Positions 11,520 through 22,523 of a DNA stretch of 64,000 nucleotides are shown piece by piece. The notes beneath the pieces were generated by a model. That model was given only the letters and a program-made list of their open reading frames with translations, was not told the origin of the DNA and ran no database searches. Source of the DNA: Symbiodinium natans (taxonomy: Eukaryota; Sar; Dinophyceae; Suessiales; Symbiodiniaceae); assembly GCA_905221605.1 (NCBI GenBank), contig CAJNDS010002557.1, positions 615,001 to 679,000 on the forward strand. Direction: 5' to 3'. Position 1 is the first letter of the stretch. Each line of letters starts with the position of its first letter. The position numbers and the translations under genes were made by a program.

Positions 11520-12027
11520 GGGGTTTAGGGTTTAGGGTTTTTGGAGTTTTTGGGTTTTTTGGGTTTTTGGGTTTTTGGGGTTTTTGAGGTTTTGGGTTTT
11601 TGGGTTTTGGGGTTTTTGGAGTTTTGGGGGTTTTTGGGTTTTTGGGTTTTTTTGGGGCTTTTTGGGGGGTTTTTGGGTTTTTGGGTTTTTCTGTTTTTGG
11701 GTTTTTGGGTTTTTGGGTTTTTGGGTTTTTGGGTTTTTGGGTTTTTGGGTTTTTGGGTTTTTGGGTTTTGGGTTTTTGGGTTTTTGGGTTTTTGGGTTTT
11801 TGGGTTTTTGGTTTTTGGGTTTTTGGGTTTTTGGGTTTTTGGGTTTTTGGGTTTTTGGGTTTTTGGGTTTTTGGGTTTTTGGGTTTTTGGGTTTTTGGGT
11901 TTTTGGGTTTTTGGGTTTTTGGGTTTTTGGGTTTTTGGGTTTTTGGGTTTTTGGGTTTTTGGGTTTTTGGGTTTTTGGGTTTTTGGGTTTTTGGGTTTTT
12001 GGGTTTTTGGGTTTTTGGGTTTTTGGG
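11520..12027 (+). repeat. TTTTTGGG (8-mer) satellite
   Basis: After two TTTAGGG units the array changes to about 45 units of TTTTTGGG with a few 7-mer slips. All three forward frames are open across it, so the three ORFs of 164-172 codons made of GFLGFWVF are repeat artefacts. A decayed TTTAGGGG-like stretch continues to about 12,660. Confidence 0.95.
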
Positions 12028-12029
12028 CG

Positions 12030-12660
12030 GTTTAGGGCTTTCAGGGGGGCGTTTAAGGGGTTTCTGGGCTTTAGGGGCTTCTAGGGGCTTTCGGGGTTTT
12101 AGGGGATTTAGGGGCTGAGGGCTTCAGGGGCTTTCAAGGGTTTAGGGGCCTTGGGAGCTTCTAGGGGTTTAAGGGGTTTTAGGGTCTTCTACGGGTCTTC
12201 TACGGGTTTAGGGGCTTCTGGGCTTTAGGGGCTTTAGGGTTTCGGGTTTACGGGCGTGAGGTGTTTTAGGGGGTTTAGGGGCTTTTAGGGTTTTGGGGGA
12301 TTAGGGGCTTTATGGGCTTCAGAGGCGTTTTAGGCGCTTTGGGGGCTTCTAGTGGTTTTAAGGCTCTAGGGTCGGGGCTTCCAAGGGGGGGCTTAAGAGG
12401 TTTAGGGGCGTTTTGGGGGCTGCATTTTAGGGGCTTTGAGGGCTTTAGTAGTGCATTAGGGGTTTAAGGGCTTTAGGGACTTCAGGGGCTATAGGGGCTG
12501 TAGGGGTTTTAGGGGTTTCTTGGGGGCTTTATGGGGCATGAGGGGTTTTAGGGGCTTAAGGGGCTCTTTTGGCTTTGGGGGCTTGAGGGGTTTTAGGGGT
12601 TTATGGGCTTTAGGGGTTCTACGGGTTTAGGAGTTTTAAGTATTTAGGGGTTGCGTGTTA
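12030..12660 (+). repeat. Decayed G-rich telomere-like repeat
   Basis: Irregular units such as TTTAGGGGCTT, TTTTAGGGG and CTTCAGGGG fill about 630 bp. No gene seen. It looks like an old TTTAGGGG array broken up by point changes. Confidence 0.8.
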
Positions 12661-13254
12661 ATGTAAATCAGTAATTTGGGGTTTAGAGATTTGAGGGAAG
12701 CCTGCTGTTTCTTTTCCAGCCACTGCACAGGAGGAGGACAACGACGATGGGCAGCAGGGGAGCACCAGGAGAAAGGCGCCTGGGCCAGGGGGGCGTTAAG
12801 GATCGCTTTCTAGGGCAATGGGTCGTTTTGTTTTGTGTGGCTCCCTTCTAGGTCCCCTTATCAACCCTATATTGGAGGGATGGACGTTTTTCTGGGTACC
12901 AGCTTGGATCCCCTTCAAACTTTCGTTTTCTTTGTGAAGCCTTTCTTTGTCTGGAGGGGCGTGGGTGGGGTTCTTTTTCCGCAGGAGCACCCCCCCCCCC
13001 AAGCCCCCCAAGCAGAAGGAGCCGATAAGTGCGGACCCTTGCTTTCGCCGCCCAGCTCAGGGCTTGAAAGACTAGGGTTTAGGGTTGAGGGTTTAGGGTT
13101 TAGGGTTTAGATTTGATGGTTTAGGGTTTAGAGTTTAGGGTTTAGGGACGGCTTGACGTTAGATGGATCCCTACAGTCCCCTGACTGAGGAAACCCCCCA
13201 AACTCAAAGAACCCGGGACCTTAGCTCGACCTTCCTCAAGCATCCATAAACCCT

Positions 13255-13375
13255 AAGCCCTAAATCCTCGACCCTGAACCCTGAACCCTAAACCCTAAAC
13301 CCTAAACCCTAAACAGTAAACCCTAAACCCTAAACCCTAAACCCTAAACCCTAAACCCTAAACCCTAAACCCTAC
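13255..13375 (-). repeat. CCCTAAA array
   Basis: About 16 units, a few with CCCTGAA, directly before an exon-like island. Followed downstream (13,459 on) by TTTAGGG and TTTAGGGG units, so the island sits in the usual C-rich / exon / G-rich order. Confidence 0.95.
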
Positions 13376-13387
13376 ACCTCAAGCAGG

Positions 13388-13440
13388 CCAGTGAGGCGCT
13401 TGCATCGATCATGCAGAGGATCGGCGTCCTCACGGCCAAG
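13388..13440 (+). CDS. Exon-like island, weakly lyase-like
   Basis: After AAGCAG the frame reads ASEALASIMQRIGVLTAK, then either GC donor (AAG|GCTCC) or a stop shortly after. The phrase MQRIGVLT resembles the ASL segment AxxLxKIGVLT and the exon at 27.0 kb (RLQKIGVLKAEA). It may be a stray copy of that exon or a chance match in another gene. Confidence 0.4.
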
Positions 13441-14409
13441 GCTCCTGACTGAGAGCTTAAGGGTTTAGGGTTTAAGGGTTTAGGGTTTTGGGTTTAGGGG
13501 TTTAGGGGTTTAGGGGTTTAGGGGTTTAGGGGTTTAGGGGTTTAGGGGTTTAGGGGTTTAGGGTTTACGGTTTAGGGTTTAGGGTTTAGGGTTTAGGGCA
13601 TTAGGGCTTTAGGGCTTCAGGGATTCAGGGTTTCAGGGTTTTGGGACTTAAGGTCAAGGGCGCCAATTGGCCTGGGAATTCGGGGCCACAGGGCTGGTAT
13701 AGGGCATTAGGTCATTAGGGCATTAGGGCATTAGGGTTTAGGGTTTAGGGTTTAGAGTTTAGGGGGCTGATATAAATGGGGCTTATGGGCTGTAGGCTAA
13801 ACGGGTAGGCCCAGGAGTTGGGAAGGTTGCTTCTCGGCTTCACGTTGGATGTTTCCCCCGGAACAGAAAGTGGACGCATAGCCACCCTGAGGTTTAGGGC
13901 TTCGGGTTTAGGGTTCAGGGCGTCGGGGGGTTTAGGGTTTAGGGTTTAGGGATTAGGGTTTAGTGTTTAGGGTTTAGTGTTCAGGGTTTAGGGTTCAGGG
14001 TTTAGGGTTCAGGGTTCAGGGTTTCGGGTTTAGGGCTAAGGTAGGCCCCACACCCTCGGTGCAGTTCCGGGAGACACGGCGGAGCCCTCTAGCGGAGGCG
14101 TGCCCGACATAGGCGCTTGCTGAAGATGGGCCCAGCAACTCCGGTGAGAGCTGCAGAAGAAGCGAGTGCTGAGCTTGCTCAAGGATTTTGTTCAGGGTTC
14201 TAGGGTCTTAGGGCCTTAGGGCTTAGTCGCGCAGACCGGCCCTACCAGTAGCAAAGTTGCGCTGCGAACAGGATGGAGGAGAGAACCAACTATGTAAGTA
14301 CACCTCCTGAGGCATAAAAACCTCAACTTCCTGGACCGTCGGACGTTGAACGCGGTTTCCTAAGCCCTCAGCCTCAAACCCTATAGCTTATAGCTGTACT
14401 TATGATGAA

Positions 14410-14755
14410 TACCCTAAACCCTAAACCCTAAACCCTAAACCCTAAACCCTAAACCCTAAACCCTAAACCCTAAACCCTAAACCCTAAACCCTAAACCCTA
14501 AACCCTAAACCCTAAACCCTAAACCCTAAGCCCTAACCCTAAAGCCCTAAGCCCTAACCCTAAACCCTAAGCCCTAAGCCCCCTAAACCCTAAACCCTAA
14601 ACCCTAAACCCTAAACCCTAAACCCTAAACCCTAAACCCTAAACCCTAAACCCTAAACCATAAACCCTAAACCCTAAACCCTAAACCCTAAACCCTAAAC
14701 CCTAAACCCTAAACCCTAAACCCTAAACCCTAAACCCTAAACCCTAAACCCTACC
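14410..14755 (-). repeat. Longest CCCTAAA array
   Basis: About 345 bp of CCCTAAA with a short central patch of CCCTAAG and CCCTAACCCTAAAG variants (14,527-14,583). It stands just before an exon-like island. Confidence 0.97.
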
Positions 14756-14782
14756 CTCCCCGGGTGCTTTGCCATGGCTCAG

Positions 14783-14835
14783 GAGGAGTTCTTGGAGCCC
14801 CCAAAGCCTGGGAAGAAGGACAAAAGGGATGCAGG
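14783..14835 (+). CDS. Unassigned exon-like island
   Basis: CTCAG acceptor, frame EEFLEPPKPGKKDKRDA, then GATGCAGG|GATTC, a possible GA donor. C-rich array before, G-rich array after. The lysine-rich tail resembles the island at 16.46 kb, so both may belong to one basic protein. Not recognised. Confidence 0.5.
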
Positions 14836-14929
14836 GATTCACGGGCGGTTTAGGGTTTAGGGTTTAGGGTTTAGGGTTTAAGGTTTAGGGTTAGGACTTA
14901 GGGTTTAGGGTTCAGGGTTTGGGGACGGA

Positions 14930-15830
14930 CTGCTGCGAAAGCATTTGCCAAGGATATTTTCATTGATCAAGCAGTGAGGGTTCAAGAAAGCCTCTCTTCT
15001 CGATGGTCGCTGGTTATTTCTTTTTTCTTGGTTCCTACAACTTACAAAATCTGCAGGTTAACTGCCTAAATTTGTTTGTCGACGCCAGTACTACGTGGAC
15101 ACGAGTTGCTGCTAGTATAAATAAAGCACGGAAAGCGATAGGGGCGCCACCTAAAGCAATTGCATTCGGGCTTGCCATTTTAGATGCATTCATCCGGCGC
15201 TGGACAAGCTCTCCTTCTGCCTTTTCCCAAGATCGTTCTTCTCATCACGCCGTGCTGATCTTCAAGTCGATGCCATAGATATGCGCACACAGGGTTGTCT
15301 GAATGTTGGTCGGGGCCCAGAAGCTGCGCATGCTGTGTGATCTACAAGTTATTGCAAAGGGAATTCACCAGGTAAACTCACCACGAACACGAAAACAGCT
15401 ACTTGCTTCTGTGTTTAGGCGTTTTGTCCAGCACTACTGTAGTGGACACTTGCAGAATTTGTAGATAGCGTTTCGTTTTCACGTGTACATAGACATGTAC
15501 AGGCACATGGTTTTTTCAGCAATACAGCTACACATGACATGCATATACAGCAATTCATACATCGTGTATCGGTTGCTGCTCACCTCCAGAAGTGAGTAAG
15601 TCGACCAGCTATTTTCAGACGGGAAAAAGCTCAACTACATGCTACTTTTGGCTCAGTTGTACTATCACACACATTCAATTCTTACACGCGCGCGCGCGCG
15701 CGCGCGCGCACGCACGCACAGACACGCACCCACACTGATTCACTTTTGATAGCAGTGGGGTGCATACTTCGAGGTCTTGCTTATTTCCAGAACAAGGGGA
15801 ACACCGCATGTGAGAGAGAGAGAGAGCAGG
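14930..15830. other. Unique AT-richer stretch without telomeric arrays
   Basis: It holds a 91-codon ORF (15,003-15,278, +) with FVDASTTWTRVAASINKARK, which I do not recognise. A (CG)n(CA)n tract lies at 15,686-15,720 and a GA run at 15,811-15,826. No exon can be supported. Confidence 0.4.
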
Positions 15831-15930
15831 GTTAGGGTTTATAGGGTTTAGGGTTTAGGGTTTAGGGGTTTAGGCTAGGGGTTTGGGCAGCGTTTCCAAC
15901 GGAGTGGGTCATTTTGGACCGTCTGGTGGC

Positions 15931-16092
15931 CGTTTAGGGGGGGGGGGGGGGCGGGGGGGGGGGACCCCGGGGCGGGGGGGGGGGCGGGGGCGGGGGCCGG
16001 GGGGGGGGGCGGGAGGGGGGCCTGGGCGGGGGGGGGGCGGGGCGGGCCGAAAAAGGGGCGGGGGGGGGTGGCCGGGGGGCGGGGGGGGGGGC
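15931..16092 (+). repeat. Extreme G-rich tract
   Basis: About 160 bp of G runs broken by single C, A or T. It could form many G-quadruplexes and could also be a sequencing or assembly weak spot. ORFs on both strands here (glycine- or proline-only) are not genes. Confidence 0.9.
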
Positions 16093-16455
16093 CTTGGGAA
16101 AGCAAAAGCCAATTAGCCGCACCAAAACAACTGAAGGAGGTACATCTCCATGAAAAGCCCAAACCGCTCCAAACAGTATTGTTTGGAGTGTTTCAATGTT
16201 TCAATGAGGGATGCTTGAATTTCAGGCAGACGGGGGTGAGGATTCAGGGTTTACAATTGTGGCCCTAAACCCTGAACCCTCACCCTAAACCCTACATCTG
16301 AAACTCTAAACCCTAAACCCTGAACCCTGAACCCTGAACCCTAAACCCTAAACCCTAAATCCTAAACCCTAAACCCTGAACCCTAAACCCTAAACCCTAA
16401 ACCCTAAACCCTAAACCCTAAACCCTAAACCCTAAACCTTTTGGGTTCGCCTGAG

Positions 16456-16518
16456 AAGGAGAAGGCAGCCGATCAAAGCAAGGGCAAAGGAAAGGGACGA
16501 CGGAGAGTGAAGTCCTCA
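16456..16518 (+). CDS. Unassigned exon-like island, basic
   Basis: CTGAG acceptor, frame KEKAADQSKGKGKGRRRVKS, end at TCCTCA|GTAAAGG, a good GT donor. Very basic (KGKGKGRRR), perhaps a nucleic-acid-binding or nuclear-localisation segment. Preceded by a CCCTAAA array at 16,263-16,437. Confidence 0.55.
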
Positions 16519-17689
16519 GTAAAGGCTTGCAGGATTCTGGGTTTAGCGTTTAGGGTTGAGGGTTCTATGAGTTTAGGGCGCTGAGGGTCTACAGGATGTA
16601 GAGCTTAGGGTTTTATGGTGTTTTTAGGACCTCAATGCTAGGTTCCCTCTCTAGCATCCTCCCGAAGTACGGTAGGTTGGATGCTGATTCTTCTGCAACA
16701 GTACCCAGGAGCAAGCCCTTGAAGCCCTAAACCCTAAACCCTAAACCCGAAACCCGAAACCCTAAACCCTCTACCCTAAACCCCAAACCCTAAACCCTAA
16801 ACCCTAAACCCTAAACCCTAAACCCTAAACCCTAAACCCTACAGCGCAGCATGGGCCCAAATCGAATAGTTGACCTCCAAGATGTTGGGTATCGGCGATT
16901 GGGGATCACGGGTCCCCCCCTGAACCCTGAGCCCTGAGCCCAAACCCTAAACTCTAAACCCTAAACCCTAAACCCCAAGCCCTAAACCCGACTCCTCATG
17001 ATCCCTAAGCCCGAATCGCCTACCAAAACTGCCCCTTAAAGCCCCCGAGTTCGAAGGGAGCCCAGTCAAAAACGACCCCCAAACCCCAAAGCCTAAACCC
17101 CAAACCCCAAACCCCTAAACCCCAAACCCCAAACCCCTACCAAGTTCAACCACAGACCTTACGGTTCAGGCTTCAGGGCTGAGGGGGCAAGTTTCCCCCC
17201 AAAAAGTCAGCCGAGGACCCCACCACACCCCGTCCTCCCTCCCCACCCCCCCTGCCAGATAGCCCCCTAAACTCCCTTGTAAACCTAAACCCTAAACCCA
17301 ATTTTAGAGTTGTTCAGAACCCAATTTTAGAGTTGTTCAGAAGCCCCTTGCGCTCGAGGGCGCCGGGTCGGAGACCGCGCGGGACCCTCGCCGCGATCGC
17401 CTTCGAAAGGCCCCGGCGGGTGGTGCATCCAGGAGGGGTCCAGGAGGGGGGAGGCCTTAAATCCCCAATCCCCGAATCAACCTAAGCCCCAAACCCTAAA
17501 CTTGTCGGCTTAAGGTTCAGGATTTTGACATGCTGATGTCGGCTAGTTTCCAGCATCTAGCATACAGCCGCACCCTAGCCCTAAACCAAAAATCCGGATG
17601 ACCCTTGAGATGGACATGGCTGAGCCGGGCATACAACTAGAATCCTTAGACCCTAGACCCATGATTCGAGACCCAGACCCCAAACACTA

Positions 17690-17785
17690 GACCCTAAACC
17701 CTAAACCCTAAACCCTAAACCCCAAACCCCAAACCCCAAACCCCAAACCCCAAACCCCAAACCCCAAACCCCAAACCCTCAACCC
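17690..17785 (-). repeat. CCCTAAA then CCCCAAA array
   Basis: Four CCCTAAA units change into eight CCCCAAA units, a variant also amplified at 26,313-26,375, 30,688-30,860 and 52,935-52,985. Confidence 0.95.
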
Positions 17786-17801
17786 TACCTCCCGGCGCCA
17801 G

Positions 17802-17861
17802 GTTCGTAATCCGTGGTACCTTCCGCCCAACCATTGGTTCAGTGAAGAGCTGGGCAAGGAC
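17802..17861 (+). CDS. Unassigned exon-like island
   Basis: CAG acceptor; one frame gives RNPWYLPPNHWFSEELGKD and another FVIRGTFRPTIGSVKSWART. The first looks more protein-like. It lies between a C-rich array and G-rich repeats. Not recognised. Confidence 0.45.
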
Positions 17862-17964
17862 GTTCGGTTTAGGGTTGAGGGTTGAGGGTTTAGGGTTTAG
17901 GCTTTAGGCTTCAGGCTTTCTAAAGGCTTTAAGCTTTATAGAATTAAGGATTTAGGGTTTAGGG

Positions 17965-18130
17965 TACATATATACATATATACATATATACATATATACA
18001 TATATACATATATACATATATACATATATACATATATACATATATACATATATACATATATACATATATACATATATACATATGTACAGATATATACATA
18101 TATGCATATATATATATATACATATACATA
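17965..18130. repeat. (CATATATA)n microsatellite
   Basis: About 20 copies of an 8-bp CATATATA unit, degrading to TA dinucleotides at the right end. Minus-strand ORFs of YICIYVYM are artefacts. Confidence 0.97.
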
Positions 18131-18133
18131 TGT

Positions 18134-18733
18134 CTGACAACGCAGAAATGCTGTCATTTACAGTATCTGAAGCCTCTGAAAACACAGAAATGCTGCTATT
18201 TTATGCCCTTCGTTGCAGCGTCTGAGAAACCCGGAAATGCTGCTATATACATTTTATGTCAGAATGCTGCTACGTACAGTATTTGCAGCCAACGCAATGC
18301 AGAACTTCTGCTATTTACAGTATTTGAAGCCTCTCTCTGACTACGTAGAAATGCTGCTATTTACAGTATTGGAAGCCGCTGACAACACAGAAATGCTGCT
18401 ATTTACAGTCTTGGAAGCTTCTGACAACGCAGAAATGCTGCTATTTACAGTATTTACAGCCTCTGACAACGCAGAAATGCTGCTATTTATAGTATTGGTG
18501 CAGAATTTGCAGCCTCTTTCAACGCAGAAATGCTGCTATTTACAGTTTTTGCAGCCTCTGACAACGCAGAAATGCTGCTATTTACAGTATTTGCAACCTC
18601 TGACAACGCAGAAATGCTGCTATTTACAGTATTTGAAGCCTCTGACAACGCAGAAATGCTGCTATTTACAGTATTTGCAGCCTCTCTAAACGCAGAAATG
18701 CTGCTATTTACAGTATTTGCGAAGCCAAGCTGA
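18134..18733 (+). repeat. 42-bp minisatellite
   Basis: Repeats with a clean 42-bp spacing at the right end (unit starts at 18,551, 18,593, 18,635, 18,677) built around GCAGAAATGCTGCTATTTAC. The left part is more diverged. Because 42 is a multiple of three, ORFs such as MLLFTVFAASDNAE run through it; I treat these as repeat translations. Confidence 0.9.
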
Positions 18734-19211
18734 GCCACACCTTTTAAAAAAAAGCGTCTGAGCCACACCTTAAAAAAACCGCCGAGCTTAGGGGTTTAGG
18801 GGTTGAGAGTTGAGAGTTTGGGTTACTCGGCTGCAACAGGACAGTTCGTGTTGCTTTTTGCCAGGACCCGAATGAGACGATTGGCCTCGGCTTTCCCTAC
18901 GACGCAATGCCCCTCGGATGCCCTGCTTTGGGTTTCGGGTTGAGGGTTTGGGGTTGAGGGCTTAGGGCTTTGGGTTCAGGGTTTAGGGCTTAGGGTTTAG
19001 GGTTGGCTCTTAGGCTGTTGCAGGTCTTGGGTTCCTGTCGGGTTTTTTTGCTTCGGGCTTGGGAGGTTGCAAGGGCCCATTGGTTTTGGGTCAAAGAGCG
19101 TGGTCACCAAGTGACCACACGATGACATAGTAGTTAGTTCAAGAGCCAAGCATCCACGTGACTTCGAGAGAGGTTATTTTCCTACAACAGGGTCCTATAG
19201 CCAAGCAGGTC

Positions 19212-19300
19212 TCTTCAAGAAGCAATCAGAGAGAGAGGGAGAGGGAGAGAGAGTGAGAGATAGAGAGAGACAGAGAGAGGGAGACAGAGAGAGCGAGCAA
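19212..19300 (+). repeat. GA-rich microsatellite
   Basis: GAGAGAGGGAGAGGGAGAGA-type purine run of about 90 bp. No gene. Confidence 0.85.
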
Positions 19301-19617
19301 GAAAAGTCCAACACAGACGGACCTCCTAGGCTGGATCCAAGCCCTTAACCCTCAGCCCAAATTGCAATGCGGGACTGGCATGTTCATAATCGGGCCTTCA
19401 GTCAGGGCTTTTTCGTGGGGTTTCCGGTTTCGGGTTTAGGGCTAGGGTTTAGGGTTTAGGGTTTAGGGTTTGTAGGGTTTGTAGGGTTTGTAGGGTTTGT
19501 AGGGTTTAGGGTTTAGGGTGTAGGGTGAAGGTTTGGGATTCAAGCTCCACCCGAGCTTGCTCTAAGGATCATGGGTGAGACGCCAGGCGTGAAGAAGGAG
19601 GAGGCGGAGCCGTACAT

Positions 19618-19930
19618 GATTTCATTACGATTATCATGATTACTATTGCTAGTATTCTTATTCTCATTTTCATTCTTATTCTTATTCGTATTTTATTCTT
19701 ATCTTATTCTTCTTTTTCTTATGCCTATGATTATTATTATTATCATGATCATAATCAATATTATTATTGTCATGACTAGTATTCTTCTTCTGATTATTAC
19801 TGTAATAATTATGATGATTTGGAGTATTATGCTTATTAGGATGATTCTGATGATCATGACTATTATGATTATTATGCGTACTGTTATCATCATGATAGTT
19901 GTGATTATGATTATGGTAATTACTGTAGAG
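19618..19930 (+). repeat. Degenerate ATT/TTC/ATG triplet repeat
   Basis: About 300 bp with three-base periodicity (TTATTC, then ATTATTATTATCATGATCAT). The AT-rich composition is unlike its surroundings. ORFs on both strands (isoleucine/methionine or asparagine/histidine) are repeat artefacts. Confidence 0.85.
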
Positions 19931-20317
19931 CTGGGTTTTAGGAGGGTTTCGGGCTCCAAGGTCTTCTGGTTTGTTTGGGACCTTCAAGCTTCGACCCCAG
20001 GCAGCAAAATTTCAAAGGGTTCTCAGTAGTAGGACTTGTCCCTAAACCCTAAACCTTAAACCCTAAACCCTAAACCCTAAGCCCTAAAGGGTTTCGCCTA
20101 AGGGGACGGCGTCCTTACCGAAGTCATTCAGGCCCTACGTCCCCCGTAAACCCTAAGACCCTAAAAGCTAGACAAACCAAAAGAATCTAACCCTTAAACC
20201 TTAAGCCCCAAACCCTAAACCCTAAACCCTAAACCCTAAACCCTAAACCCTAAACCCTAAACCCTAAACCCTAAACCCTAAACCCTAAACCCTAAACCCG
20301 GAATTCCCCAAGCGTAG

Positions 20318-20400
20318 GTTGGTGTGTTCGTGGGAGATAAAGACATCTCCTTGCTGCTGGACACGGCGAAATCGCACTTCCAGGACCGGGTCTTTGGGAT
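20318..20400 (+). CDS. Unassigned exon-like island
   Basis: Strongly coding in look: after GCGTAG the frame reads VGVFVGDKDISLLLDTAKSH, then FQDRVFGI, ending near TCTG|TTGAG. Between a CCCTAAA array (20,205-20,299) and a TTTAGGG array (20,423-20,480). Not recognised. Confidence 0.55.
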
Positions 20401-20723
20401 CTGTTGAGTTGGAGGGTTGACAGGGTTTAGGGTTTAGGGTTTAGGGTTTAGGGTTTAGGGTTTAGGGTTTAGGGTTTAGGGTTCAAGATTTAGGGTCTTG
20501 GCACTGAGTACCCTTCGGAGAGAGTCAGGACAATTGGGCTACCCGAAGCCCTCAAATATGAACCTTATGTTGACCATTCAGCACATTGTCGATTTCAGGG
20601 TCCGACCGTGCAGCCCTAAACCCTGAACCTATACCCTAAACCCTAAACCTCAAACCCCAAACCCCAAACCGCAAACCCTAAACCCCAAACCCTAAACCCC
20701 AAAAGAAGTGCGTTGCCCGGCAG

Positions 20724-20781
20724 GATCGGCGACACCGGCTGCCCCACTTCTTGGCGGTTGCGACGAAGGAGGGTGGATGAG
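20724..20781 (+). CDS. Unassigned exon-like island
   Basis: CCCGGCAG acceptor and GATGAG|GTTCGAG donor. One frame gives IGDTGCPTSWRLRRRRVDE, another RRHRLPHFLAVATKEGG then a stop. Frame uncertain. Confidence 0.4.
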
Positions 20782-20892
20782 GTTCGAGAAGGACCATGCA
20801 GCCATGGGGTTGAATGTTGGGATGTCTGAGGCTTAGGGGGGTTTAGGGCTTGGGGGTCTAGGGTTTAGGGGTTAGGGTTTAGGGCTTATGGA

Positions 20893-20979
20893 TTGGGATG
20901 TTCCCCCTTATAGCAAGGACTATAGTACCCTTATTTTGAATAAGCCCTATGAAGGACTGTTAGTATAAGGAACATCCAA
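20893..20979 (+). repeat. MITE-like hairpin, family A copy 3
   Basis: TTGGGATGTTCCCCCTTATA ... GGACTGTTAGTATAAGGAAC ATCC. The left inner arm is altered (AGCAAGGACTATAGTACCC). Confidence 0.8.
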
Positions 20980-21655
20980 AGTTGAATGCTCTTTGTGGGT
21001 TTTGAGCCCCTACCCCCGGGTGTAGGTTTTTGGTTTAGGGTCTAGGGTTAAGGGGTTGGACTTTATTTGTGGCTCTGTGATCCTATGGTTTAGGTTTTTT
21101 TTCGGCTTTTTGTTCAGTGCTTGGGCTCAAGTAACCTGCACAGGTCCAAAACGCGTCGCGATTGCTGGTTGAACGTTTAGAGAGCTTTCGGAGGCTTTCA
21201 GACTCGAGTTTGCAAACAGTAGTGTATCAGGCCAGCCCCCGTGAAACGCATCTAGCTACCTTTTTTTCTCCGGGGAAAGCTAGAAGCACCTTGTTTCGGG
21301 TAGCTAGGCCGTTCAGGGCAAACCCCTAACCCTAGACCCTAAACCCTACACCCTATACCCAAAACCCTAAACCCTCAACCCTAAACCCTCAAACCAGCCC
21401 TCAGACAGGACCCTAGGCGCGTGTGAAAGTTAGCGCCACCCCTCAAAGGGGCTGGCAGCTCCTAGATTCGCACTGGCTGGGCTCATGATCAGCAGACCTC
21501 CACTCCAAGAAAGGCTTTAAGGCTGTCACTCCCACCCTAAAAACCCTAAACCCTAAACCCTAAACCCTAAACCCCAAACCCTAAACCCTAAACCCTAAAC
21601 CCTAAACCCTAAACCCTAAACCCTACGCCCTAAACCAGAACCCGAGCCCGGCCAG

Positions 21656-21711
21656 GGAGGGCAGGCGAAAAGCGCCCCGCCCTTTGTGCATACCAAGCAT
21701 GCTAGCGGAAG
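21656..21711 (+). CDS. Unassigned exon-like island
   Basis: GGCCAG acceptor, frame GGQAKSAPPFVHTKHASG, then GGAAG|GTGCAG with a GT donor. C-rich array before, G-rich after. Not recognised. Confidence 0.45.
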
Positions 21712-21954
21712 GTGCAGACACCCCTGCTCTAGGTCCAGAAATTACACCTAAGGGTTTAGGGTTTAGGGTTTAAGGTTTAGGGTTTAGGGTTCAGGGTTCA
21801 GGATTTAGTGTTTAGGGTTCAACAGCTATAGGCCCGAGATCGCAGCCCGTGGGTTGCCTTAGGGTTCAAGCTTTTGGGTGTAGAGTTTAGGGTGTGGGGT
21901 GCAACCAACGTCCTTATCGCCTTCACAGGCACCTTACCCATCTATAAACCCTAG

Positions 21955-22058
21955 CGAAATACAGGGGTCGGAAAAGTACTAGTAGCATTCCCTTACGGCC
22001 CCTTTATAATCACCCATACCACAATAACCCTATTTTAAATATTCAGGCCCCTATATTA
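21955..22058 (+). repeat. MITE-like element, family B copy 2
   Basis: AATACAGGGGTCGGAAAAGT, CATTCCCTTACGGCCCCTTT, ACCCTATTTTAAATATTCAG and GGCCCCTATATTAT keep the family B order. Confidence 0.7.
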
Positions 22059-22483
22059 TTCTGGAAGCCCATGCCCTCGACCAAGAGCGACGCTGCACCT
22101 CTCTGGATAAAAGACTCGGGTTGGGATGACCACATGCACTGCCATGCACAAACAAAGACAGACATTACATTCGTTCTTAAGCCCTAGACCCCCTATATAC
22201 CCCTCGAAAAGAGGGATATTCCCTCGCCCCGCCCTCAAAAAAAGGGATATCGACATGAAGTTACTGAAGCCCCCCTAAACCCTGAACCCTAAACCCTAAA
22301 CCCTCAGCCCCTCGTCTCCCTTGCACTGAAGTTTGAGCTCTTTGAGGTTGTTTCTTGCTGCGGTGCCCTAAACCCTAAACCCTAAACCCTAAACCCTAAA
22401 CCCTAAACCCTAAACCCTAAACCCTAAACCCGAAACCCTAAACCCTTAACCCTTAACCCTAAACCCTAATACACTAATTGCAG

Positions 22484-22523
22484 GGACTGACAGGCTGACG
22501 TTCGACAAGTTTGCACACCAACC
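22484..22523 (+). CDS. Unassigned short exon-like island
   Basis: TTGCAG acceptor and frame TDRLTFDKFAHQP in a 40-bp gap between a CCCTAAA array and a TTTAGGG array. LTFDKFA has an EF-hand or helix look but is too short to name. Confidence 0.35.

Noticed and set aside
11541-12118. Three overlapping forward ORFs of 164-172 codons made of GFLGFWVF
   Set aside because: They are the three frames of a TTTTTGGG satellite; an 8-mer array without stop codons is open in every frame.
15640-15660. Third possible spliced-leader relic (CTTTTGGCTCAG)
   Set aside because: Only the 3' half of the leader matches and nothing gene-like follows.
15875-16162. Proline- and glycine-rich ORFs in the G tract
   Set aside because: Homopolymer composition only, on both strands and in several frames.
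17936-18185. Minus-strand tyrosine/isoleucine-rich ORFs
   Set aside because: Translation of the CATATATA microsatellite.
19646-20029. 127-codon hydrophobic ORF resembling a membrane protein
   Set aside because: Translation of an ATT/TTC/ATG triplet repeat; the opposite strand is open too.
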